DNA of 64,000 nucleotides from Ligula intestinalis. Its lineage: Eukaryota; Platyhelminthes; Cestoda; Diphyllobothriidea; Diphyllobothriidae. Location of the stretch: assembly GCA_036362985.1 (NCBI GenBank), contig JAYGXS010000005.1:27555194-27619193 (forward strand). Direction: 5' to 3'. Shown here piece after piece: positions 9,513-21,832 of the stretch. A model generated the notes under the pieces. The model did not search any database. It saw nothing but the letters and a program-made list of their open reading frames with translations, and had not been told where the DNA came from. Made by a program: the position numbers and the translations under genes. Each line of letters starts with the position of its first letter. Within the stretch, counting starts at the first letter, position 1.

Positions 9513-11756
9513 ATGACGAGAGTTCTTATCGACGACTGCCACCGACGACTTCAAAAATACAAGGCCAAGATTGAGGAGGATAGAAGAGAGTGTTTCCGAA
9601 TCTTCGGAGATTTTATCGCTGATAATCTGGGAAAGACAATCTCAGCTTTGGCACGTCACAGGCAGGCCCAGAAAAGGGAGGTTTTGGAGCGAAAATTTAA
9701 TAGGTTGAAACCAACTGACAATAAGAACTCAGACCTGGTCCATTACCTTTCGTCCAAACCCCTCACCGCCACACAACTTTCAGTCCTACAGCATGGAGCA
9801 ACTTTTAACACAGAAGACGCTTCACCAGCTGAATTCATCGCCGCCCTTGAATCAGCTCTTCAATCATCAAAGGCCTCAGAAGACACAAAAGAGTTAATCC
9901 GCCATAAAACATCATCGCTGCTTATGCAACGCAAAAGGTGTGAAACTCTTTGCCGAGAAGAACAGAGAGCATTAAACAGTCTAAAGGCCGATGAAGAAAT
10001 AGTCATTCTGCCGGCTGACAAAGGACGTTCTACAGTAGTGCTCAACAAGTCTGACTACCAAGCGAAAGCTCAGAGCCTACTTGACGACAAAACGTCGTAC
10101 AGGATATGTCCAGCCAGCGAAATGAAACATTTACTTACCCAAATGAGCAAGAGCCTGGCGAAACTCAAGGCAAACGGTGCAATCACACCCACCGATTGGT
10201 TTTCCATGAAACCAACCGACACGGCTCCAGCACGATTTTATGGCCTACCAAAAGTCCACAAAGAAAACATACCACTTAGGCCAATCGTCTCCCTTCGTGG
10301 CACCCCTACATACGGTCTGACAAAGTGGATGTTTACTCATCTGAAGTTCTTGGCAGTAGGTTCAGCAACAACCGTAGCTTCTGCCAAACAGTTCCTTGAA
10401 CGGATAAAAGATCTGAAGTTGGAGCCAGATGAATCCATGGTATCCTTCGACGTGGTTTCACTCTTCACTTCTATCCCACAGCAACTAGCGCTTGATGTTA
10501 TCGGACAACTTCTAAATGAACGCTACGACGAAAGCGACAAACCTTTGAAGTGTGACCATTTGCTCGAACTTCTTTGAAATTGCCTTAAAACCTACTTCAC
10601 ATTTGGTGGGCAAATGTACGAGCAAATAAAAGGCACTCCCATGGGCTCCCCCCTATCAGGCCTGATTGCTGAAATGGTCCTCCAATGGATAGAACACTTG
10701 GTCTTCGCCAAGTATCAACCGAAGTTTTGTTCTCGTTTTGTGGACGACACTTTTGTCGTTGTCAAAACATCTGATATCGAGCACCTCAAAGATTTACTGA
10801 ACTCGGTTGATCCAAACATCCAATTCACGATGGAAGCTGAGAGAAACAATCAACTACCCTTCCTCGATGTCCTTGTGCGACGGTGTTCAACTGGACTACT
10901 GCAAACCACAGTATTCAGATAAGCCACCGACACAAACCAAGTGTTACACTTCAACAGCAATCACCCCGTGTGTCACAAACGCAGTTGCGTTCGTACTCTT
11001 TTCCAAAGAGTTGAAACACACTGTAGCACTCCTGCGGACAGAAGAGTTGAACAGCAACACCTTTATGAACTCTTCCAAGCCAATGGATACCCGATGTCAT
11101 TTATCAAACGCAGCAGGCGCCGAGTGAACAGACGACGGCCGATGCAACAACAACCTGACGTCTGGAGGGCCATTCCCTACATAAAAGGAGTCTCTGAAGC
11201 AGTCTCACGACTGTTACAACCCGCTGGAGTGGGCATAGCCCATCGACCTGAGGCGACAATACGCAGGCGTGTGATGCAACCCAAAGACAGACTGCTCCCT
11301 ACCGAAACCTCTGCAGTTGTCTACAAGATACGTTGCAATGACGGAGACTGTAATTATGTGGGAGAAACAGGCCGACAATTGCAGACCCGCCTACGCGAAC
11401 ACAAACGGGCGGCTCAGCAACAAGATCCTAACTCGCAGCTTGCAGCACACATCGGAGAAACTGGCCACAACTTCGACATTCAAGGAGCAACTATCATAGG
11501 CCGAGGAAACTCAAAAGCCGAAAGGTTGACACTTGAGGCAAGGTACTCAGATGCCATGTCCGTCAACAGGCATCTAGACCTCCCCACGGCCTCCAAATTT
11601 TTGCGCCATTTTGTAGGTGAAGGACGTAACAAGGCCACGCCTTACGTCAGAATTGAAAGCAAACAGGAACCCGCTAAGAACCGGCCAGAAGAGGAGGCAG
11701 GATCACCGGGACCCTCTACCCTGGGGACAAGGCGTTACACTAATTATTGCTCATGA
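9513..11756 (+). pseudogene. PLE reverse transcriptase / GIY-YIG endonuclease, two stops
   Basis: One frame of 747 codons has stops at TGA 10575-10577 and TAA 10920-10922 and no frameshift. Order: basic N-terminal region; ILPADKGRSTVVLNKSDY; ARFYGLPKVHKENIPLRPIV; MVSFDVVSLFTSIP (motif A Asp); KGTPMGSPLSGLIAEM (motif B); FVDDTFVV (motif C, 10737-10748); LPFLDVLV; HPVCHKRSC; YIKGVSEAV; then VVYKIRCNDGDCNYVGETGR with a C-x4-C pair, LQTRLREHKRA and HIGETGHNFD (GIY-YIG nuclease). The protein makes cDNA primed at a cut made by its own endonuclease. RT and nuclease residues look intact; only the stops kill it. The TGA is one C-to-T step from CGA (Arg). The start ATG at 9513 is simply the first in frame; the true start may be missing. 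Confidence 0.92.
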
Positions 11757-11778
11757 CCACGAACGACAACCGTCTTCA

Positions 11779-11904
11779 CTGACAGTTAATTAGCGTTTAC
11801 CACTATAATTGCTCCCCCCTCCCCCCCGACCTCCATCCTCCTGGTTTATGTTTCTTTTCCCTTGACGACCGCTGACAGTTAATTGGCCTTTGGCCACTAT
11901 AATT
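11779..11904 (+). repeat. Direct repeat in PLE 3' UTR
   Basis: CTGACAGTTAATT followed by GCC/CGTTT-CCACTATAATT occurs twice, at 11779-11810 and 11872-11904 (93 bp apart). The diverged PLE tail at 21.6 kb keeps the same duplicated layout, so the duplication predates the split of these copies. Confidence 0.8.
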
Positions 11905-11933
11905 ACCCTCCTTTTGGTTGCTGCTTCTTATCT

Positions 11934-11972
11934 CTGAAGATGAACTCCTGTAAGAGTTCGAAAGCTCAGGAC
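11934..11972 (+). ncRNA. Hammerhead-like hairpin at PLE 3' end
   Basis: CTGAAGA (11934-11940) fits the hammerhead box CUGANGA. One base later a perfect 6-bp stem GAACTC/GAGTTC (11942-11947, 11954-11959) closes a CTGTAA loop, and GAAA (11960-11963) follows immediately, then GCTCAGGAC and AATAAA. PLEs are known to carry small hammerhead ribozymes near their ends, so this is the expected place. The extra base between box and stem departs from the textbook core, so catalytic activity is uncertain. Confidence 0.45.
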
Positions 11973-12015
11973 AATAAACAAATTGATACGGTGCTCGAAA
12001 AGTCTTCTGCCTTAC

Positions 12016-13094
12016 AAGTTACTGTTTTACGGGTACACCAAAGCGATAATCATCTTCACCATTACCATGCATAATAAGGTATTGTATGAACGTTGTGTCT
12101 CATATAACCTTTGCAAACTATCGTCCCTACTTCTCAAGAGAATATCATTTTTGCCATGCTGTGTTTCTGACAAAATGATGGCCACCTCGTTGCATGCGGG
12201 ATTATTAAATCTTCATTGGTGTTCTCCACAAGAACGTTTATTGGCATCTATGAAAATAGTGAAGACAATGGAAGCGTGCATCTCCAGGCCTGGCTTAAAC
12301 TGTTACCGTAGCTGTTGCGCTGGTGTAGCATGTCTTGAAGGACAGTATTATATGATCCGTTATGCCTGGGTACACTCCGCATTTGCTTTGAGCCTGTAGG
12401 TTTGTCTTCTTCGAAATATATTGGTAGACATTTCGGCTCGCCATCAGAAGGAGGAAGTAACGATCCAATCCGGTGGCAAACCTGACCTTCCACCTTAAAT
12501 AAAGGCATAAATCCAACCTCACGAACAACGTTGGCACCAATAGAGGTCATTTTAAACGCACCGTTGTATTTTCTTATATAAGAAATAAAATTATTCGAGT
12601 TGTTGTTATTACCAGCAAGCAATAGTTGAAGTATTTCTGGTGGTGGGGGAAAGTTATTCAGTAGAACTTTGCCGTTGGAACAGCACATGCCGATCGACTC
12701 ACCAGTCCATGTTTTGCCTGCCAACGGCCACAACCTTCTACAATCTTCCCAATGGACGCATTTACATATTCCGCATAACCAAGACTTGGGTTGCAATTGA
12801 GTGAGGCTTTGTCCCACACTTGAGCTTTTATGGAAGCAACCGACGGGCCAGAGTCGCCAAACCGTATGAGAATTAGTTGAAAACTGGATTTTCCAGCATC
12901 CTTTGGGCACTGATCCGCTCTATGTGATGCTTGCATTGTCAGACGTGTTTTTCTACGTCTGGGTAATTGGTTTTGCTGACGTTGTTAATCTCTTTACCTA
13001 TGACATTATTCTCCAGTTGAAGCCGCCTCTCTGTCTGTGTTTCTTGCGAACATCTGTTCCTTTGTTTGAACTTGTGTTCTCGCGGCTGCTCTAA
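12016..13094 (-). pseudogene. Helitron N-terminal region, broken
   Basis: The minus strand shows the conserved region upstream of the Rep domain: GMCCSNGKVLLNNFPPPPE, LQLLLAGNNNNSNNFISYIR, KYNGAFKMTSIGANVVREVG, FKVEGQVCHRIGSLLPPSDG, LQDMLHQRN, then in another frame NNPACNEVAIILSETQHGKN, SRDDSLQRLYETQRSY and GEDDYRFGVP near 12020. The function of this N-terminal part is not established beyond being typical of RepHel proteins. Frameshifts lie near 12240 and 12060. The far N-terminus (12900-13094) is charged and matches copy 2 at 62880-63240, but has lost about 21 bases (near 13040) relative to it. Confidence 0.85.
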
Positions 13095-13975
13095 TACATT
13101 TTCTACCTAATGAGGTAGAACCTACAAATAAGTTATTATTTGGAACAGAATAACATAAGGTAGAATAGAAGTAAGTTTACAACGCTACCTTCAGTCACAA
13201 ACCCATCATCGTTTGTGGAGTTGTTTGTGTTCAGAACATGCCTGACGTCATCACTGTTGTCCATAATGATAGTTTGTAAGGGTTTGATTGCAGGAGAAGG
13301 GATTTATGTGGTTGGCCATTCAACCTAACCTAAGAGCTAGCCGCATCGCTGTGGAGGGGGGGGGATGGCAGTCTGTCAACCGGCCACGACAACTTATGCA
13401 TAAGTAAAGGGGAGGTCCAAGTGATAGTAGATCAAGGGGTTTACGCTGAACACATGCAGTAGTAACAAAGGGGTACGAGGGAAAGAGAGGTGTAAAGGGA
13501 TCATTGGCATCAGGATCTAGTCATATTTGGGGACCTGCGAAGTGGGAGTGGAAGGAGGGTGTGAGAGGGTAATGAGTCCGACAATTAATGTCGTACCGTG
13601 GTCATCGTCTCAAGTTTGTTTGAATGTGTGAGGATGCAAAGTGCCGACCTCTTAAGACGCTGTCGGTGGCGTTTGTATGCTTGCTACACAGGCGGGGGGT
13701 GACCTTACAAGCGGTGGCGACGACCTTGAAAGGACGACGCCTTCCGCACCCCCATCCACCCCCCTTGGCGTATTCACATCCGCATTTCACGTCGGGCGTC
13801 ACCTGAACCTCACGCGCACGGTCGAATGAGGGAGCGACGTAGAGACCGACACGCACAAGCGACCGAGAACGCGTGCCGACGAAGTGATCGGGGAATTAAC
13901 ATGCGCGCGTCGAAGGCACAAGAGGCGTGTCAACCTGACTCCAGCGATCAATGATAAGGGAGACAGTCACCAATT
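13095..13975 (-). repeat. Helitron 5' noncoding region with an extra 300-bp segment
   Basis: Blocks such as TTCTACCTAATGAGGTAGAA, GAACAGAATAACAT, CATCACTGTTGTCCATA and GGCGTATTCACATCCGC match Helitron copy 2 (63230-63795) in order, and the match ends near GAGACAGTCA at 13965-13975. Copy 1 has about 300-350 bp (roughly 13292-13600, including a G-rich run at 13350) that copy 2 lacks: an insertion here or a deletion there. The exact Helitron 5' terminus (a TC start) could not be fixed. Confidence 0.75.
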
Positions 13976-16900
13976 TTATAAAGTACGCAGATAACTCGAA
14001 ATAGTCTTTGGTGAATCTGGATCTCAATTTGTTATCTGCATTCTATAATCCAAACAACACAGTAACCAACCTCGACATGCATGACAATTCAAAAAGCCGA
14101 CCGCCAGTAACCAATTAACGCATATTTATGAACAACATAGCCATAAAGATCAATGAGTATTTCTTAATTCTCCGTTGTTAGATAGATTCTAGCAAAGTGA
14201 AAATTATCTTCAGACAAAACCGCTTGTCCGCAGCCAGAAAACTACTGACAGTAGATACGGAAGTTGCGGAATGAGTAGTAATAACCATTTGCGCTCGATG
14301 ATAAAACGCTATGAGTTATTAAGTTCTCTTGATGAGTACATGAGCAAACTGAAATAACGATCTTTGACAGTTATGGACTGGGCGACGTAAACGGTTCCTA
14401 ATTTTCTAAGGTGATGGACTCTGGACCGTCAAATATATTAAGACTGAATCATCCCCATTCTAAGAACCTTTCTCGCAGAGCCGTACAACCAGTTAAGAAA
14501 TAAAACTGTTGGGATAATTGTTAAAATTTTAAATTATCCAAGTTGCATTTTACTTAATCTCCATTTTTGACATGGATAGCGTACTGTTAGAAGTCATTAT
14601 AGCAAACTTTAGATAATTTTTTGGGAATCAAATATGCGAAATGTTAAGTTCGTCAGTTAGACAACGTTAACGAGGTTCTTATTCATCAGGTATTCTCAAT
14701 ACTTTCCGGGATGCAATAGGATATTCTGATGATGAACGCAAAGCTTGCTTAGGTTCCTTGCGTTTATAATACTGTAAAAATTTACGTTGTCATAAACTAG
14801 CTCTTAACATCTCTTCTGGAATTATTGGATGCACTTTGCTAATTTTTGAAAATTCCAGCCATATAAGAGCAAATAACATGCAGATATAACTATATAGCGT
14901 TGCACAACGAAAGAAAGCTTCCTATTTATATTACACAACTTTGTAATATTATCAATCAATAATGCTAAAAACCACTTGAAGCGATCCAGGCACTCGTCTA
15001 ATCTAGTCGTGATAAGTCCGTCGAACAAAAACATGCCAACTTTCATACTTTTTATTGAAAGTCATAGCGAAGAAGCTTGATTTTAGCTCCGTTCGGTTAT
15101 TTATTTTCACAATTCTTAGGTGATAACGGTCCCTCAATTCTGAAATCTTTGCGCCGTATGTCGGTATTGTACCGCATACGAAACAGAATGGATGCTAACC
15201 CTGTTTGTGGTATGCAATGAGCGCAAAAAGATCATACTGTTTAAGACATTATCGATCGGTTATAGTGTATGATAGAGTAGAAATAAAATTGTACTCATTG
15301 CATAACATATGACGCCTTCTTAAAAAATTATGCTTTAAGGAAAATTATCCTTCGGTTTTGAAAAACATGCTCAATTGCTGAATACTTTACTTATCCAGCG
15401 ACTGCTATTATTGAATTCAAGGTTTAGAAACTGCGCACTGTGTACACCTTGTTTAAGGAAAGTTACATTTTACCTACAATTTGAGAAAGAAGTTACATAG
15501 TTAGCATAAATTACTGAATTGTATCGGGAACATATTTTATGCAGTTAAGGCAGCGTTAGTAAATTGATAGGCACGATTTTTATGAATAAACGTCTTACAA
15601 TTGTAAAAAAGCTCATACTTAGCAATTTTCTTAAAACCATAAAATACCCTTCCTTTGAGTTTAAAATGTAAAGAAGGTGTACTTTGCTATCAAACATGTG
15701 CAAGAAATATTTATCGGTCGATGCGTTCCATTATATGTATTTGAATTTATAAAGGCAGTCAAAATCAATGATAAAAAAATATACTACTTAAGAAGTCTGT
15801 TTTTTTACAATATATACGTTTTGCTAGTGGTTGGAACGCAGCTCGTTAAAAATCCGGCATCCTATTCTGACTGAAATGACTTCAGAATACACAATAATCA
15901 GTATCACAACTGGAGTCAATTCCGATTAGCGAAAGAGTATTACTCTTTTGCATATGTCAAAATATTTCATGATCAACGGCGTCTACTGTACCTTTGTGGC
16001 TTCGACCCACCTAACCGAGATATTGTGTGGTAATAAATTTTATTTTTGATTATATGACCATGACACAGGGGTCTGGACATATGCAAGATATGTTTGTACC
16101 CTTTTGTGTTAAGTTATGTGGTCCGCAGCGCCTTCTATTGCTAGTTCGAATTTGAGCATACTTTTGCATGCACCTGCTGTTTCTGCGACTGATAAATATG
16201 TCGGACATGCCAAAACACCAGAATTTATACTGGAAAAAAATACTTTAGATTTACATTTGGAGATGCATCTGTGGGCCTATCTTGTTTTCAAGAATGCCGT
16301 GGGTCCACTGCATAAAAAGTCCTGCAACGAAGTTAGAGCTTTTTAGAGAGAAAATACCTACCTTTACAAACTCCCTTTTTATCGCAAAAAAATCGATAAA
16401 TAAGCACGTTATAGAGGAGGTTACAATACCAGGTGCATTTTGACATGGTTTCATGCAGGCCTTAATGCGTTTTAAGGTTACAACGTGGCACAGTCAGATC
16501 ATTGCTGCTGTATATGTCTTGTTAAGCCAATGTCTCCAGGAGCCGAGACACAACAGTCCTCTCTAACATATTTAAACCCGATTCCACGATACAGTTGGGT
16601 AAAAAAGCATTATCCTTCTAAAATCAAATCCTTTGCGAGGAAAATAGAGTTGCAAGACATTCCCGCAGGTTACTTCTTTTGGCGATCCCAAATATGTCAT
16701 CACACAGGAAGGCCAGTTCATACAATGTATGATACTAACAATTTGTGTCAGTCTTCCGCAGTAAAGACGGTTTGATCATTGACTTGGTTCAAATTTTCCC
16801 TCTTGTTTAAGAAAAAATTACCGAGGAACAAATATTAACAATTACTTTGGTTAATAAAATAGGGACATGCCTGAGGTGGCAGCGAGTGGCTGTGAACTCT

Positions 16901-17537
16901 TTGGATGATTGCATATGATTGGCATCAAAATGGGCACCTTAATCTTCCATGTTTTTGAGTATAGGTTAGCAAGTCAGCCTGCCAAGCATTCACAATATCT
17001 CAAATATTTGCTGCAGCCTTGTCGTGACCGAATCATGACGGAAGTGAACATATAGTTGTGGAGTGGAGAGGGGAAAGTTTAATCGATTATCATATACTGC
17101 AGTTGCGTGTTTTAGCATTTACCCGGGTGCTTCAAAAACCTCACTTTTCTTCCAGCATAGCCTTGCAAACTGTGTTACCAATAGCGCATCTTGCAAAAAT
17201 GTTTAATTTGTGACACATTTTAGACTGCAATTCGCAACCAGTCATTCAAAGCTTCGTTGGAATCCGACTTTAGCTGACATACGTGAGTCCTCGTTTACAC
17301 GGTGCGCCGATAGCCGTGGCTTGGAAGGTTGCCCCATGACGAGACAACTCGCAGCGTTCGGTAAGCCTAGTGTGTGCTGTGGTGCGTGGACTGGTTGATT
17401 GACGGTCTGAGAATCGGACTGCAATAGTTCCTTCCTATTGTAGCCTTTATGACATATGCACGCCAAAAGACCCGAACCAGTTGTTTCGGCAGGCTTAGGG
17501 GCAGTTTCTGCAGTACCAGCCACCTGCCCACTACCTT
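13976..17537. other. AT-rich stretch, no gene recognised
   Basis: Only short open frames (longest about 96 codons at 16485-16775, plus) without recognisable motifs, splice context or repeats. I see nothing I can support. Confidence 0.6.
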
Positions 17538-17577
17538 GTCTCCAGCCTTCTTTTCTGCAGTAAAGAAGGCTGGAGAC
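17538..17577. repeat. Perfect 16-bp hairpin
   Basis: GTCTCCAGCCTTCTTT (17538-17553) and its exact complement AAAGAAGGCTGGAGAC (17562-17577) flank an 8-base spacer. Flanks show no poly-U tract or gene, so a terminator-type role is not indicated. Confidence 0.9.
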
Positions 17578-20500
17578 ACGGCAATGTCTTTTTAATACCA
17601 CATGCAGGTGGGGTGAATGGATCAGAGAGCGTGGCAGATGCAACGCTCATCTTCTCTCACTTAAATGCAGCGCAGATCGCCGTCCTTGAATCACCCTGTT
17701 TAGCAACACAAGATGCACTTCGTCAAAATCGACGGTAGACGTGGCTATAAGGAAAATGTCTAATAAACTGTTAATACTAAGGAGGAAATGATCACAAGAC
17801 CAGGTCAAAATGCACAAAAAACTTTGGTAGTAGTGCCCTGGCCAAAATCCAAGGTTACTGAAATTGATTGTAAATTCTTTTTGAAAACACTTATTTCGAT
17901 CTTAATTGATAAAAGCAGAACCGTCTATCACCGAGGTTCCGCGTTAGGAAACATAATTATTATGCGGTTCTTTTAGCTCATGAAAGTATATGCATTCGAC
18001 CATTTACTTCCTATATGGAAATTACAGTACTGGCAGCGTTGTAAAACGCTGGTGGATGAAAGCCGCAAGCATTTTCTTTCTCAATTATCCCAATTTAAGT
18101 CTGCTTTCTCACATCTAAAACGTCTTTAAGGGAAAATAAAAATGTCAAAGAGGAGTGTATGGTTAATTAATAGTTGCCGCGCCACGCTAGGTGGCTAAAA
18201 TATGAATCGGAATTAGACCTGTTTGATGTTTGTTCAAATAACCATGTCAGGAAAGAATGGGAAAGACAGGAGAGGAAGAGTGGTGATGTGTTTCCTTATA
18301 TTTAGTAAATGTTGAGAAATGTAGACTAGTAGAGGCAACTGTTCTTTCTAAGTCATATAATGTTACTTTCACATGAATGTGTTAACAGTTAATTTGGCTG
18401 TGTCTATGCTGATCTAGCTATAATAAATGAGATCGAACATTGGTTCTATACACGCACGAGAATCTTCTGCAGCGGATTTAAAAAAAACAGAGTTAGTTCT
18501 TTCTTCGGTCTATGGATGAAAACCGACCAACGAACGTCCAAGGATGATAGAAGCACACAATTTTGACTCCTCAGCGATGACCACAAGAACTGCAAATTGT
18601 CCTACGCATGTGGTTGCGTGGCCACTGCAGACCTACATTGCAAGAAATGAAGGCAGACGTACCAATGAGGTTATCATTAGGCAAATTTAACGTCAAATCT
18701 ACGTATAAGCGGAGGCTATCGTCCGTATCTACATTTACCATATTTTTGGAAAAATTTACGGTATGCCAATTTTTTTGTATATATCGTATGTTGTTGTTTT
18801 TGTTGTTCTTCTTGCGCTCAATAAAGCGAGGTACCGAAGCTGTTCTTGTTTCCCTTTTAGTTTTGCCAACTGATGCATTTACCAGACACTATCAGCCCAG
18901 TGCGTGTGGTGTGTGAGTATGGGTATGGGTAGTAGCTCTCACTCGGTGACCCCGTCTCTTAAGTGTTAAGGCCTAGGCTAAGTGCAGGCTGTTCCCTCAC
19001 TCCTATGCGAGTAAGGATTGTGTGCATATGCTAAAACACGCTACAGCAAAACATAATCACTGAAGCCTGGTGTGCGCTGACAGTTTTCTTGGACCTAATT
19101 CCCTGTCATTGTATGCGCTTGCGTTCCCGGTGGATTTACAGGCCATGTACACGGTTGTCTGGTTACCTTTATCTTCTCCTCTGATCCGGCTGTTTGGGTT
19201 TAGCAAACTTGCGGGCGGTATGATAGTGGCGGTGGCTGTCACACCCGCGTCTGTGTAGTCGCTAGGGCCACTCGGCCAGTCACACCACGCTTATCTTGAG
19301 AAATCGACGGTTCTGAACGTTGTGGCAAGCCTTGAAGCGGCTTCGGCGGCACCAGCTATCTAATTGCAAGTTTCTCGAAATTCATGAAAAAATGAAAGGT
19401 GGGGAGGAGGTCGTGTTATTCAATTTTCTGTTCTGGAGTCAGCTAAGTATAGTTTGGCACACCTTCAATTTACATGCTGAGCAACGTACTCAAGCGGTCA
19501 CGAGAAACAACTTCAACTACATTTAGTCACTTGGCTCTTACGTCTGAAAATGTTTTTTTCATACATTGTCTATTTCTCTACCCTTAAGCGTCCATTACCA
19601 CCGTTTTTATAGGGAAAATGCTGGGACTAGGGGTATAGGAGGCGGAATACATGAGCTAATTTCGCCGGAATTTCGATAAAGCCTTCTTGCTACCGCCAAA
19701 TTATCAATCATCTCAGCTCACCAGCACTGTCGTTCGTTAGGTAACTTTTACCACGAATGTCATAAAGTATACATATTCTTTTGCGGTAAAGCAATGACCA
19801 TGCAGAATTATACAGAGAGCTGTGTGACTGCTGATAATAAAAACTTCATTGAATGTCTCTTTTGACTCATTTACTGTCGAACAACACCTTAAAACAGTGG
19901 CAATCACATAAGAAATTGTCATCCTTACATAGACAGATGGAACCATTTCAATGAGGAGATAAATATGATGAATCCAACACAATGCTTCGATATTGTATTC
20001 AAGATCGGCTGGTGTATCGCAGTGGCTTACGTTAATAGCAAAGGCCAGTGATGCTGAGATCAAAAGACTTGTTCCAATTGGCACACCTATAAATGAGACG
20101 CCAGATTGCAATCATAGTATATTTTGTACAGAAAGTGTAGAGAACGGTTTCGAGATAGGGGACAGTCAAACTAGTACACCAGCATCCCGATAGGCTGCCG
20201 TCCGAAAGTAGGAACGCGGTTGTTTTACCGATCCGGTCGTTCATGAACCTTATTTGGCCAGACCACATTGGAGTAGACAGACACTGGTGTGTAAATGCTT
20301 GCTAGCAGGCGTAAGTTAGGAGGTTTTTCGCACGCAGTGAATTCACTAGAGATGCGCCCATCACGGTGCCCGCTCTCAACGGCTAGGCTTCGTGCTGGTT
20401 AGCCTACTTGTAGATTATGACATAACTCTGACAATGACAGAGCCATGTGGCACTGTTTAGGAGACCAGCATCAGTTCTTTTTAGCAATAAGGCCATACCT

Positions 20501-21574
20501 TATTCTGAAGTGATGGAACAAAAGACAAATATCACATCGCTTAAAGAGGAAAAAACTACGACCGTCTTTAAACCACCCTCCTATAGAACACTTGTGGCCG
20601 CATCCTTAGGAGACAGATTTTTGGGCATCGACATATACCAATAATCCATCGGCATACCCTGATTTCTGGAGATATCAGGCTTCGCATTCTTTAACCTCAC
20701 AGATACTAATTTATTTTTAAACTCCTTCCCACAAGCCTTCATTTGTAACTTACCGGGTTTTTTTTTGGCAGATATGGGGGTTGCATGTTAACCATGATCC
20801 TCATATAGACCGTTGTCTCAAGTCAAACGTAAGGGCACTCAGTAACGGCTTCTGGTTTTCTGCGGGGTATCAAAGCTCATTATTTTCAGCAGTGTATGAA
20901 AATTCGGCAACCAATTCTTGCGAAGATAACCGACGTGTCATTAACGGACCGACACCGAAACAGAAGCTGATGTAAGATAAAGATGATCTAGTCTAACCCC
21001 CCTCATTTTTGATACTAATACGGAAGCCTTAGACTTCATTGGAAATTCGACTGAGATTTTCATACGTAACTCCATCAGAGCTGAAGTAAGTGTTTTGCGA
21101 AATTTAATTTTTAATGTAAAATGACGCCAATCTGAGGCATTATCAAGCATCGGCGGAAGACTTTATGCGCTTAATCCGAAGAATTGAGAGGATGCTCAGG
21201 CTAATTTTATCAAATTAACTAAAACGAAATACATCATTGAAACCATTAGCCTCTTAAAGTGGGCAGCTGTCCATCCCAGTGGTTTATTACTGTAGTAAGG
21301 ATTTCAGTTCCAAAACGCTTGGGTTCTCACAACGTTGCCGTATGTATACTGATCTATTAAGGGGCTTCAATCACCCATATTATTATAGACCACAGAACGC
21401 AAAGGCTCCAGCATAGTATATAGCATCAGCGTAGTCCTGGTCTATTTAAATCCACAATGGTTATTATATTTTCATGCATTGGAATTCATGCCGCTTTAGA
21501 ACTGTAGTAGATTCTTACAATGAAAACGATTTCGGCAGACTGATCACACATTTATCCTGTTTATGACATTAAAC
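17578..21574. other. No gene recognised
   Basis: The longest open frame is 19737-20111 on the minus strand (124 codons, two hydrophobic segments, a GTAAGG donor-like site at about 19932-19937). Open frames of this size are expected by chance in this much AT-rich DNA, and no family is recognised. The rest holds short frames only. Confidence 0.55.
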
Positions 21575-21832
21575 GACCGCCAACTTCACTGACAGTTATA
21601 TTAGCCATTACCAGCATAATTGCTACCCCCAGGTCCATGCATATTTGATTAATGATTCTTACACTTGGACATTCTGATGACCGCGGATATTGAGTTGGCC
21701 TGTGACCACTATAATTACCCTCATTTTGGTTGCTGCTTCTTATCTCCGATGATGGACTCCCTTAAGATTCCGACAGCTCCGGACAATAAATTAATTAATC
21801 TAGTGTTCTACAAGTCTTCTTCCTTGTTCATG
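21575..21832 (+). mobile_element. PLE 3'-end fragment (tail only)
   Basis: This matches the 3' UTR of PLE 1 in order: TTCACTGACAGTTA, CCACTATAATTACCCTC, TTTTGGTTGCTGCTTCTTAT, then CCGATGATGGACTC-CCTTAA-GATTCCGACAG, GGACAATAAA, and AAGTCTTCTTCC. The hammerhead-like stem here is damaged (GGACTC against GATTCC) and the GAAA box reads GACA. No coding part is attached, so it is an extreme 5' truncation. Confidence 0.85.

Larger units (their letters stand above)
9474..12014 (+). mobile_element. Penelope-like element 1 (GIY-YIG type), inserted in the Helitron
   Basis: A single plus-strand frame (9513-11756) encodes RT plus GIY-YIG endonuclease, followed by a 3' UTR with a duplicated block and a hammerhead-like hairpin, ending near 12014 where Helitron sequence resumes. 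An upstream stop at 9471-9473 and resumption of Helitron protein at about 9480 leave almost no 5' UTR, so the 5' end is probably trimmed. The 3' end matches tails at 21.6, 47.5, 52.2 and 57.35 kb. Only two nonsense mutations and few other lesions make this the youngest-looking element here. Confidence 0.93.
8108..13975 (-). mobile_element. Helitron copy 1, split by a PLE
   Basis: The minus strand carries a RepHel-type Helitron in two blocks: the N-terminal part at 12016-13094 and the Rep (HUH) part at 8108-9485. They are separated by a plus-strand PLE (9474-12014). The protein order across the gap is right: ETQRS...GEDDYRFGVP on one side, FYVYHLIIREGTFNLICRF on the other, with only about 20 residues unaccounted for. 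The right-hand 5' noncoding part (13095-13975) also matches Helitron copy 2 at 63240-63795. The helicase half is not seen, so the copy is 3'-truncated or decayed beyond recognition. Confidence 0.88.

Noticed and set aside
9486..9554. Helitron frame extending to 9554 on the minus strand
   Set aside because: Beyond about 9485 the frame reads the antisense of the PLE start, not Helitron sequence.
13602..13856. Minus-strand frame similar to one at 63463-63735
   Set aside because: The similarity is at the DNA level, in the noncoding 5' part of the Helitron; the frames share only short stretches.
19737..20111. 124-codon minus-strand frame with hydrophobic segments
   Set aside because: No recognised family, no complete splice context, and a length expected by chance in 64 kb of AT-rich DNA.
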